In this document: positions 40,001 to 51,453 of the stretch, piece by piece
Position numbering within the stretch: position 1 is the stretch's first letter
Layout of the letters: each line of letters begins with the position of its first letter
DNA from: Clusia tigrina
Taxonomy: Eukaryota > Arthropoda > Insecta > Diptera > Clusiidae
Direction of reading: 5' to 3'
Length of the DNA: 64,000 nt
Assembly: GCA_920105625.2 (NCBI GenBank)
Contig: OV050031.1
Coordinates: 50,238,205 to 50,302,204, forward strand
The notes under the pieces: model-generated
What the model was told of the DNA's origin: nothing
Seen by the model: only the letters and a program-made list of their open reading frames with translations
The model's database searches: none
Program-made: the position numbers and the translations under genes

Positions 40001-42839
40001 TTATACTGTGCGTAATATAAGTATCAAAGTTTGCAACATTGAAATGCTGTAACTTTTTACTGGTGCGTCATAAGAACTTGAAATTTTGTGACAGTAAAGT
40101 ACTCTTGTCAATTTGAAATATCGGTATAACAGTGCTTCCCTTGATTAAAGAATGAAACACTGATGCAACTTAAAAATTCACAAACTTTTATACTGTGCGT
40201 AATATAACTATCAAAGTATGCAACATTGAAATGCGGTAACTTTTTACTGGTGCATCATAAAACCTCGAAATTTTGTGACAATAAAATTCTATTATCTATT
40301 TGAGATATCGGTAAAACAGGGCTACCCTTGAGTAAAAATCAAACACTGATGCAACTACAAAATTCACTAACTTTTATACTGTGAATAATATAACTTTCAA
40401 AGTTTGCAACATTGAAATGCTGTAACTTTTTACTGGAGCGCATTAGACCTTGAAATTTTGTGATAATAATGTACTATTGTCAATTTGAGATATCGGTATA
40501 ACAGTGCTACCCTTGCGTAAAAATGAAACACTGATGAAACTTCAAAATTCACTAACTTTTATACTGTGCGTAATATAACTATCAAAGTTTGCAACATTGA
40601 AATGCTGTAACTTTTTACTGGTGCGTCATAAAACCTCGAAATTTTGTGACAATAAAATTCTATTGTCAATTTGAAATATCGGTAAAACCGTGCTACACTT
40701 GAGTAAAAAATGAAACACTGATGCAACTACAAAATTCAATAACTTTTATACTGTGTGAAATATAACTATCAAAGTTTGCAACATTGAAATGCTGTCATTT
40801 TTTATTGGTGCGTCATACCTATCAAAGTTTGCAACATTGAAATGCTGTAACTTTTTACTGGTGCTTCATAAAAACTTGAAATTTGGTGACAATAAAGTAC
40901 TATTGTCAATTTGACATATCGGTATAACAGTCCTTCCCTTGAGTAAAAAATGAAACAATGATACAACTTCAAAGTTCACTAACTTTTATACTGTGCGTAA
41001 CAAAACTATCAAAGTTTGCAATATTGAAATGCTGTAACTTTTTACTGGAGCGTCATAGTACCTTGAAATTTTGTGACAATAAAGTACTATTGTCAATTTA
41101 AAATATCGGTATAACAGTGCTACTTTTGAGTAAAAAATGAAACACTGATGCAACTTCAAAATTCACTAACTTTTATACTGTGCGTAATATAACTATCAAA
41201 GTTTGCAACATTGAAATGCTGTAACTTTTTACTGGTGCATCATAAGAACTTGAAATTTTGTGACAGTAAAGTACTCTTGTCAATTTGAAATATCGGTATA
41301 ACAGTGCTTCCCTTGATTAAAGAATGAAACACTGATGCAACTTAAAAATTCACAAACTTTTATACTGTGCGTAATATAACTATCAAAGTTTGCAACATTG
41401 AAATGCGGTAACTTTTTACTGGTGCGTCATAAAACCTCGAAATTTTGTGACAATAAAATTCTATTGTCTATTTGAAATATCGGTAAAACAGGGCTACCCT
41501 TGAGTAAAAATCAAACACTGATGCAACTACAAAATTCACTAACTTTTATACTGTGAATAATATAATTTTCAAAGTTTGCAACATTGAAATGCTGTAACTT
41601 TTTACTGGAGCGTCATAAGACCTTGAAATTTTGTGATAATATTGTACTATTGTCAATTTGAGATATCGGTATAACAGTGCTACCCTTGCGTAAAAATGAA
41701 ACACTGATGAAAGTTCAAAATTCACTAACTTTTATACTGTGCGTAATATAATTATCAAAGTTTGCAACATTGAAATGCTGTAAATTTTTACTGGTGCGTC
41801 ATAAAACCTCGAAATTTTGTGACAATAAAATTCTATTGTCAATTTGAAATATCGGTAAAACCGTGCTACACTTGAGTAAAAAATGAAACACTGATGCAAC
41901 TACAAAATTCAATAACTTTTATACTGTGTGAAATATAACTATCAAAGTTTGCAACGTTGAAATGCTGTCATTTTTTATTGGTGCGTCATACCTATCAAAA
42001 TTTGCAACATTGAAATGCTGTAACTTTTTACTGGTGCTTCATAAAAACTTGAAATTTTGTGACAATAAAGTACTATTGTCAATTTGAGATATCGGTATAA
42101 GAGTGCTTCCCTTGAGTAAAAAATGAAACAATGATACAACTTCAAAGTTCACTAACTTTTATACTGTGCGTAGAAAACTATCAAAGTTTGCAATATTGAA
42201 ATGCTGTAACTTTTTACTGGAGCGTCATAGTACCTTGAAATTTTGTGACAATAAAGTACTATTGTCAATTTAAAATATCGGTATAACAGGGCTACTTTTG
42301 AGTAAAAAATGAAACACTGATGCAACTTCAAAATTCACTAACTTTTATACTGTGCGTAATATAACTATCAAAGTTTGCAAAATTGAAATGCTGTAACTTT
42401 TTACTGGAGCGTCATAAGACCTTGAAATTTTGTGATAATAATGTACTATTGTAAATTTGAGATATCGGTATAACAGTGCTACCCTTGCGTAAAAATGAAA
42501 CACTGATGAAACTTCAAAATTCACTAACTTTTATACTGTGCGTAATATAATTATCAAAGTTTGCAACATTGAAATGCTGTAACTTTTTACTGGTGCGTCA
42601 TAAAACCTCGAAATTTTGTGACAATCAAATTCTATTGTCAATTTGAAATATCGGTAAAACCGTGCTACACTTGAGTAAAAAATGAAACACTGATGCAACT
42701 ACAAAATTCAATAACTTTTATACTGTGTGAAATATAACTATCAAAGTTTGCAACATTGAAATGCTGTCATTTTTTATTGGTGCGTCATACCTATCAAAGT
42801 TTGCAACATTGAAATGCTGTAACTTTTTACTGGTGCTTC

Positions 42840-42960
42840 ATAAAAACTTGAAATAATACTATTGTCAATTTGAGATATCGGTATAACAGTGCTTCCCTTG
42901 AGTAAAAAATGAAACAATGATACAACTTCAAAGTTCACTAACTTTTATACTGTGCGTAAT
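42840..42960. other. Unoccupied paralogue of the LTR-element insertion site
   Basis: This monomer has a diagnostic short deletion, CTTGAAATAATACTATTGTC, and then continues through GTGCTTCCCTTGAGTAAAA without interruption. The same deletion occurs at about 50908, only 50 bp before the LTR element, and the sequence right of the element (from 61333) continues as here, including the downstream TACTGTTGTCAATT variant. It is therefore the pre-insertion version of the same repeat unit. Confidence 0.85.
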
Positions 42961-43709
42961 ATAACTATCAAAGTTTGCAACATTGAAATGCTGTAACTTT
43001 TTACTGGAGCGTCATAAGAACTTGAAATTTTGTGACAATAAAGTACTGTTGTCAATTTGAAATATCGGTATAACAGTGCTTCCCTTGAGTAAAGAATGAA
43101 ACACTGATGCAACTTAAAAATTCTCAAACTTTTATACTGTGCGTAATATAACTATCAAAGTTTGCAACATTGTAATGCTATAACTTTTTACATGTGCGTC
43201 ATAAGACCTTGAAATTTTTTGACAATAAAGTACTATTGTCAATTTAAAATATCGGTATAACAGTGCTACCTTTGAGTAAAAAATGAAACACTGATGCAAC
43301 TTAAAAATTCACTAAGTTTTATACTGTGCGTTATATAACTATCAAAGTTTGCAACATTGAAATGCTGTAACTTTTTACTGGTGTGTCATAAGAACTTGAA
43401 ATTTTGTGACAGTAAAGTACTCTTGTCAATTTGAAATATCGGTATAACAGTGCTTCCCTTGATTAAAGAATGAAACACTGATGCAACTTAAAAATTCACA
43501 AACTTTTATACTGTGCGTAATATAACTATCAAAGTTTGCAACATTGAAATGCGGTAACTTTTTACTGGTGCGTCATAAAACCTCGAAATTTTGTGACAAT
43601 AAAATTCTATTATCTATTTGAGATATCGGTAAAACAGGGCTACCCTTGAGTAAAAATCAAACACTGATGCAACTACAAAATTCACTAACTTTTATACTGT
43701 GAATAATAT

Positions 43710-46700
43710 AACTTTCAAAGTTTGCAACATTGAAATGCTGTAACTTTTTACTGGAGCGCATTAGACCTTGAAATTTTGTGATAATAATGTACTATTGTCA
43801 ATTTGAGATATCGGTATAACAGTGCTACCCTTGCGTAAAAATGAAACACTGATGAAACTTCAAAATTCACTAACTTTTATACTGTGCGTAATATAACTAT
43901 CAAAGTTTGCAACATTGAAATGCTGTAACTTTTTACTGGTGCGTCATAAAACCTCGAAATTTTGTGACAATAAAATTCTATTGTCAATTTGAAATATCGG
44001 TAAAATCGTGCTACACTTGAGTAAAAAATGAAACACTGATGCAACTACAAAATTCAATAACTTTTATACTGTGTGAAATATAACTATCAAAGTTTGCAAC
44101 ATTGAAATGCTGTCATTTTTTATTGGTGCGTCATACCTATCAAAGTTTGCAACATTGAAATGCTGTAACTTTTTACTGGTGCTTCATAAAAACTTGAAAT
44201 TTGGTGACAATAAAGTACTATTGTCAATTTGATATATCGGTATAACAGTCCTTCCCTTGAGTAAAAAATGAAACAATGATACAACTTCAAAGTTCACTAA
44301 CTTTTATACTGTGCGTAACAAAACTATCAAAGTTTGCAATATTGAAATGCTGTAACTTTTTACTGGAGCGTCATAGTACCTTGAAATTTTGTGACAATAA
44401 AGTACTATTGTCAATTTAAAATATCGGTATAACAGTGCTACTTTTGAGTAAAAAATGAAACACTGATGCAACTTCAAAATTCACTAACTTTTATACTGTG
44501 CGTAATATAACTATCAAAGTTTGCAACATTGAAATGCTGTAACTTTTTACTGGTGCATCATAAGAACTTGAAATTTTGTGACAGTAAAGTACTCTTGTCA
44601 ATTTGAAATATCGGTATAACAGTGCTTCCCTTGATTAAAGAATGAAACACTGATGCAACTTAAAAATTCACAAACTTTTATACTGTGCGTAATATAACTA
44701 TCAAAGTTTGCAACATTGAAATTCGGTAACTTTTTACTGGTGCGTCATAAAACCTCGAAATTTTGTGACAATAAAATTCTATTGTCTATTTGAAATATCG
44801 GTAAAACAGGGCTACCCTTGAGTAAAAATCAAACACTGATGCAACTACAAAATTCACTAACTTTTATACTGTGAATAATATAATTTTCAAAGTTTGCAAC
44901 ATTGAAATGCTGTAACTTTTTACTGGAGCGTCATAAGACCTTGAAATTTTGTGATAATATTGTACTATTGTCAATTTGAGATATCGGTATAACAGTGCTA
45001 CCCTTGCGTAAAAATGAAACACTGATGAAACTTCAAAATTCACTAACTTTTATACTGTGCGTAATATAATTATCAAAGTTTGCAACATTGAAATGCTGTA
45101 ACTTTTTACTGGTGCGTCATAAAACCTCGAAATTTTGTGACAATAAAATTCTATTGTCAATTTGAAATATCGGTAAAACCGTGCTACACTTGAGTAAAAA
45201 ATGAAACACTGATGCAACTACAAAATTCAATAACTTTTATACTGTGTGAAATATAACTATCAAAGTTTGCAACGTTGAAATGCTGTCATTTTTTATTGGT
45301 GCGTCATACCTATCAAAGTTTGCAACATTGAAATGCTCTAACTTTTTACTGGTGCTTCATAAAAACTTGAAATTTTGTGACAATAAAGTACTATTGTCAA
45401 TTTGAGATATCGGTATAAGAGTGCTTCCCTTGAGTAAAAAATGAAACAATGATACAACTTCAAAGTTCACTAACTTTTATACTGTGCGTAGAAAACTATC
45501 AAAGTTTGCAATATTGAAATGCTGTAACTTTTTACTGGAGCGTCACAAAACCTTGAAATTTTGTGACAATAAAGTACTATTGTCAATTTCAGATATCGGT
45601 ATAACAGTGCTACTTTTGAGTAAAAAATGAAACACTGATGCAACTTCAAAATTCACTAACTTTTATACTGTGCGTAATATAACTATCAAAGTTTGCAACA
45701 TTGAAATGCTGTAACTTTTTACTGGAGCGTCATAAGACCTTGAAATTTTGTGATAATAATGTACTATTGTCAATTTGAGATATCGGTATAACAGTGCTAC
45801 CCTTGAGTAAAAAATGAAACACTGATGAAACTTCAAAATTCACTAACTTTTATACTGTGCGTAATATAATTATCAAAGTTTGCAACATTGAAATGCTGTA
45901 ACTTTTTACTGGTGCGTCATAAAAACTCGAAATTTTGTGACAATCAAATTCTATTGTCAATTTGAAATATCGGTAAAACCGTGCTACACTTGAGTAAAAA
46001 ATGAAACACTGATGCAACTACAAAATTCAATAACTTTTATACTGTGTGAAATATAACTATCAAAGTTTGCAACATTGAAATGCTGTCATTTTTTATTGGT
46101 GCGTCATACCTATCAAAGTTTGCAACATTGAAATGCTGTAACTTTTTACTGGAGCGCATTAGACTTTGAAATTTTGTGATAATAATGTACTATTGTCAAT
46201 TTGAGATATCGGTATAACAGTGCTACCCTTGCGTAAAAATGAAACACTGATGAAACTTCAAAATTCACTAACTTTTATACTGTGCGTAATATAACTATCA
46301 AAGTTTGCAACATTGAAATGCTGTAACTTTTTACTGGTGCGTCATAAAACCTCGAAATTTTGTGACAATAAAATTCTATTGTCAATTTGAAATATCGGTA
46401 AAACCGTGCTACACTTGAGTAAAAAATGAAACACTGATGCAACTACAAAATTCAATAACTTTTATACTGTGTGAAATATAACTATCAAAGTTTGCAACAT
46501 TGAAATGCTGTCATTTTTTATTGGTGCGTCATACCTATCAAAGTTTGCAACATTGAAATGCTGTAACTTTTTACTGGTGCTTCATAAAAACTTGAAATTT
46601 GGTGACAATAAAGTACTATTGTCAATTTGATATATCGGTATAACAGTCCTTCCCTTGAGTAAAAAATGAAACAATGATACAACTTCAAAGTTCACTAACT

Positions 46701-49700
46701 TTTATACTGTGCGTAACAAAACTATCAAAGTTTGCAATATTGAAATGCTGTAACTTTTTACTGGAGCGTCATAGTACCTTGAAATTTTGTGACAATAAAG
46801 TACTATTGTCAATTTAAAATATCGGTATAACAGTGCTACTTTTGAGTAAAAAATGAAACACTGATGCAACTTCAAAATTCACTAACTTTTATACTGTGCG
46901 TAATATAACTATCAAAGTTTGCAACATTGAAATGCTGTAACTTTTTACTGGTGCATCATAAGAACTTGAAATTTTGTGACAGTAAAGTACTCTTGTCAAT
47001 TTGAAATATCGGTATAACAGTGCTTCCCTTGATTAAAGAATGAAACACTGATGCAACTTAAAAATTCACAAACTTTTATACTGTGCGTAATATAACTATC
47101 AAAGTTTGCAACATTGAAATTCGGTAACTTTTTACTGGTGCGTCATAAAACCTCGAAATTTTGTGACAATAAAATTCTATTGTCTATTTGAAATATCGGT
47201 AAAACAGGGCTACCCTTGAGTAAAAATCAAACACTGATCCAACTACAAAATTCACTAACTTTTATACTGTGAATAATATAATTTTCAAAGTTTGCAACAT
47301 TGAAATGCTGTAACTTTTTACTGGAGCGTCATAAGACCTTGAAATTTTGTGATAATATTGTACTATTGTCAATTTGAGATATCGGTATAACAGTGCTACC
47401 CTTGCGTAAAAATGAAACACTGATGAAACTTCAAAATTCACTAACTTTTATACTGTGCGTAATATAATTATCAAAGTTTGCAACATTGAAATGCTGTAAC
47501 TTTTTACTGGTGCGTCATAAAACCTCGAAATTTTGTGACAATAAAATTCTATTGTCAATTTGAAATATCGGTAAAACCGTGCTACACTTGAGTAAAAAAT
47601 GAAACACTGATGCAACTACAAAATTCAATAACTTTTATACTGTGTGAAATATAACTATCAAAGTTTGCAACGTTGAAATGCTGTCATTTTTTATTGGTGC
47701 GTCATACCTATCAAAGTTTGCAATATTGAAATGCTGTAACTTTTTACTGGTGCTTCATAAAAACTTGAAATTTTGTGACAATAAAGTACTATTGTCAATT
47801 TGAGATATCGGTATAAGAGTGCTTCCCTTGAGTAAAAAATGAAACAATGATACAACTTCAAAGTTCACTAACTTTTATACTGTGCGTAGAAAACTATCAA
47901 AGTTTGCAATATTGAAATACTGTAACTTTTTACTGGAGCGTCACAAAACCTTGAAATTTTGTGACAATAAAGTACTGTTGCCAATTTCAGATATCGGTAT
48001 AACAGTGCTACTTTTGAGTAAAAAATTAAACACTGATGCAACTTCAAAATTCACTAACTTTTATACTGTGCGTAATATAACTATCAAAGTTTGCAACATT
48101 GAAATGCTGTAACTTTTTACTGGAGCGTCATAAGACCTTGAAATTTTGTGATAATAATGTACTATTGTCAATTTGAGATATCGGTATAACAGTGCTACCC
48201 TTGCGTAAAAATGAAACACTGATGAAACTTCAAAATTCACTAACTTTTATACTGTGCGTAATATAATTATCAAAGTTTGCAACATTGAAATGCTGTAACT
48301 TTTTACTGGTGCGTCATAAAAACTCGAAATTTTGTGACAATCAAATTCTATTGTCAATTTGAAATATCGGTAAAACCGTGCTACACTTGAGTAAAAAATG
48401 AAACACTGATGCAACTACAAAATTCAATAACTTTTATACAGTGTGAAATATAACTATCAAAGTTTGCAACATTGAAATGCTGTCATTTTTTATTGGTGCG
48501 TCATACCTATCAAAGTTTGCAACATTGAAATGCTGTAACTTTTTACTGGAGCGCATTAGACTTTGAAATTTTGTGATTATAATGTACTATTGTCAATTTG
48601 AGATATCGGTATAACAGTGCTACCCTTGCGTAAAAATGAAACACTGATGAAACTTCAAAATTCACTAACTTTTATACTGTGCGTAATATAACTATCAAAG
48701 TTTGCAACATTGAAATGCTGTAACTTTTTACTGGTGCGTCATAAAACCTCGAAATTTTGTGACAATAAAATTCTATTGTCAATTTGAAATATCGGTAAAA
48801 CCGTGCTACACTTGAGTAAAAAATGAAACACTGATGCAACTACAAAATTCAATAACTTTTATACTGTGTGAAATATAACTATCAAAGTTTGCAACATTGA
48901 AATGCTGTCATTTTTTATTGGTGCGTCATACCTATCAAAGTTTGCAACATTGAAATGCTGTAACTTTTTACTGGTGCTTCATAAAAACTTGAAATTTGGT
49001 GACAATAAAGTACTATTGTCAATTTGATATATCGGTATAACAGTCCTTCCCTTGAGTAAAAAATGAAACAATGATACAACTTCAAAGTTCACTAACTTTT
49101 ATACTGTGCGTAACAAAACTATCAAAGTTTGCAATATTGAAATGCTGTAACTTTTTACTGGAGCGTCATAGTACCTTGAAATTTTGTGACAATAAAGTAC
49201 TATTGTCAATTTAAAATATCGGTATAACAGTGCTACTTTTGAGTAAAAAATGAAACACTGATGCAACTTCAAAATTCACTAACTTTTATACTGTGCGTAA
49301 TATAACTATCAAAGTTTGCAACATTGAAATGCTGTAACTTTTTACTGGTGCATCATAAGAACTTGAAATTTTGTGACAGTAAAGTACTCTTGTCAATTTG
49401 AAATATCGGTATAACAGTGCTTCCCTTGATTAAAGAATGAAACACTGATGCAACTTAAAAATTCACAAACTTTTATACTGTGCGTAATATAACTATCAAA
49501 GTTTGCAACATTGAAATTCGGTAACTTTTTACTGGTGCGTCATAAAACCTCGAAATTTTGTGACAATAAAATTCTATTGTCTATTTGAAATATCGGTAAA
49601 ACAGGGCTACCCTTGAGTAAAAATCAAACACTGATGCAACTACAAAATTCACTAACTTTTATACTGTGAATAATATAATTTTCAAAGTTTGCAACATTGA

Positions 49701-50959
49701 AATGCTGTAACTTTTTACTGGAGCGTCATAAGACCTTGAAATTTTGTGATAATATTGTACTATTGTCAATTTGAGATATCGGTATAACAGTGCTACCCTT
49801 GCGTAAAAATGAAACACTGATGAAACTTCAAAATTCACTAACTTTTATACTGTGCGTAATATAATTATCAAAGTTTGCAACATTGAAATGCTGTAACTTT
49901 TTACTGGTGCGTCATAAAACCTCGAAATTTTGTGACAATAAAATTCTATTGTCAATTTGAAATATCGGTAAAACCGTGCTACACTTGAGTAAAAAATGAA
50001 ACACTGATGCAACTACAAAATTCAATAACTTTTATACTGTGTGAAATATAACTATCAAAGTTTGCAACGTTGAAATGCTGTCATTTTTTATTGGTGCGTC
50101 ATACCTATCAAAGTTTGCAACATTGAAATGCTGTAACTTTTTACTGGTGCTTCATAAAAACTTGAAATTTTGTGACAATAAAGTACTATTGTCAATTTGA
50201 GATATCGGTATAAGAGTGCTTCCCTTGAGTAAAAAATGAAACAATGATACAACTTCAAAGTTCACTAACTTTTATACTGTGCGTAGAAAACTATCAAAGT
50301 TTGCAATATTGAAATGCTGTAACTTTTTACTGGAGCGTCATAGTACCTTGAAATTTTGTGACAATAAAGTACTATTGTCAATTTAAAATATCGGTATAAC
50401 AGTGCTACTTTTGAGTAAAAAATTAAACACTGATGCAACTTCAAATTTCACTAACTTTTATACTGTGCGTAATATAACTATCAAAGTTTGCAACATTGAA
50501 ATGCTGTAACTTTTTACTGGAGTGTCATAAGAACCTGAAATTTTGTGACAATAATGTACTATTGTCAATTTGAGATATCGGTATAACAGTGCTACCCTTG
50601 CGTAAAAATGAAACACTGATGAAACTTCAAAATTCACTAACTTTTATACTGTGCGTAATATAATTATCAAAGTTTGCAACATTGAAATGCTGTAACTTTT
50701 TACTGGTGCGTCATAAAACCTCGAAATTTTGTGACAATCAAATTCTATTGTCAATTTGAAATATCGGTAAAACCGTGCTACACTTGAGTAAAAAATGAAA
50801 CACTGATGCAACTACAAAATTCAATAACTTTTATACTGTGTGAAATATAACTATCAAAGTTTGCAACATTGAAATGCTGTAACTTTTTACTGGTGCTTCA
50901 TAAAAACTTGAAATAATACTATTGTCAATTTGAGATATCGGTATAACAGTGCTTCCCTT
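43710..50959. repeat. 2.4-kb higher-order repeat array, about three units
   Basis: The marker GGAGCGCATTAGAC is at 43756, 46154 and 48551 (spacings 2398 and 2397, measured at GCGCA). An independent marker, GTGCGTAGAAAACTATC, is at 45486, 47884 and 50281 (spacings 2398 and 2397). Each unit includes two 53-bp truncated monomers per set plus about a dozen full ones. The tight, equal spacing contrasts with the ragged spacing in the 10-22 kb region and suggests a younger amplification. The left edge is approximate. Confidence 0.88.
50956..50959. repeat. Target-site duplication, left (CCTT)
   Basis: CCTT precedes the LTR element and is repeated at 61333-61336. The intact satellite reads CTTCCCTTGAG with a single copy. 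Confidence 0.9.
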
Positions 50960-51439
50960 TGTTGGGGTCCGTATCTGCTTGTCGGCGAGAGACGTCCTCT
51001 GGAATATCCTGTCGCGGCTTGTCCTGCGCGGGAACCTGTAAACCTACACCACTTTCTGAAAGAAACACTGCACTCTTTTAGGTTTAAAATAACAAGAGTT
51101 TATTCTTAAAATGCTAGTTCTTATATACTATTTACAAATAAACATTACAGTCTACGTCTTCACTTTTCTGGTGTTCCAGTTACGCAATTGTTACTTGGTG
51201 TCAGTTGCTCAAGCCCGCTGACCTACTGCAAGTAAAAGTGTCGTCGGTGCATTCTAAATGCCCCTCGTCAGCTTGACTGCGGAACTGTGACACCCTAAAA
51301 GTTTACATCATAATTAATGAATAATTACTGTTCATTTTCAATATTTGCACCCTAAAAATATGTGCGTTCTTAATGAATTTAATAGGAGCCGTTGCTGTGA
51401 GTCAACTACGCGTAGGTAGCTTGATTCTAACTCACAACA
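50960..51439 (-). repeat. LTR, 3' in element orientation
   Basis: 480 bp. Compared by eye with 60853-61332, I found no difference. On the minus strand it begins TGTTGTGAGTTAGAATCAAG and ends GGACCCCAACA. It contains TATATAAG (51120-51127) and AATAAA (51099-51104). Confidence 0.95.
51099..51104 (-). terminator. LTR polyadenylation signal (3' copy)
   Basis: AATAAA on the minus strand, 16 bp downstream of the LTR TATA box. In this copy it would direct 3' end formation of the element transcript. With only 16 bp between TATA and AATAAA, the signal may lie upstream of the transcription start, so this assignment is tentative. Confidence 0.4.
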
Positions 51440-51453
51440 TCCCTCCCCTCTTT
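51440..51453 (-). other. Polypurine tract
   Basis: Minus strand AAAGAGGGGAGGGA abuts the TG start of the 3' LTR exactly, the standard position for the plus-strand DNA primer in reverse transcription. Confidence 0.92.

Larger units (their letters stand above)
32566..42298. repeat. 9.73-kb tandem duplication, copy B
   Basis: Direct repeat of 22833-32565. It contains the second transposon copy at an identical internal position. Similarity continues into the following satellite until about 42380, where TTTGCAAAATTG replaces TTTGCAATATTG and the order of monomers changes. Differences between copies are few and clustered, for example five within about 80 bp at 38758-38836. Confidence 0.93.
37035..50959. 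repeat. Satellite array block 3
   Basis: About 13.9 kb (around 74 monomers) of the same satellite in the same orientation. The left part is copy B of the 9.73-kb duplication; the right part is the 2.4-kb higher-order array. Partial 53-bp monomers, fused through GCGTCATACCTATCAAAG, recur near 40815, 41981, 42784, 44130, 45304, 46105, 46528, 47702, 48507, 48930 and 50099. The block stops at CTTCCCTT, where the LTR retrotransposon entered. No gene seen. Confidence 0.97.

Noticed and set aside
47882..48112. 76-codon plus-strand frame in satellite
   Set aside because: Arises from two chance variants in one higher-order copy; the paralogous units do not keep it open.
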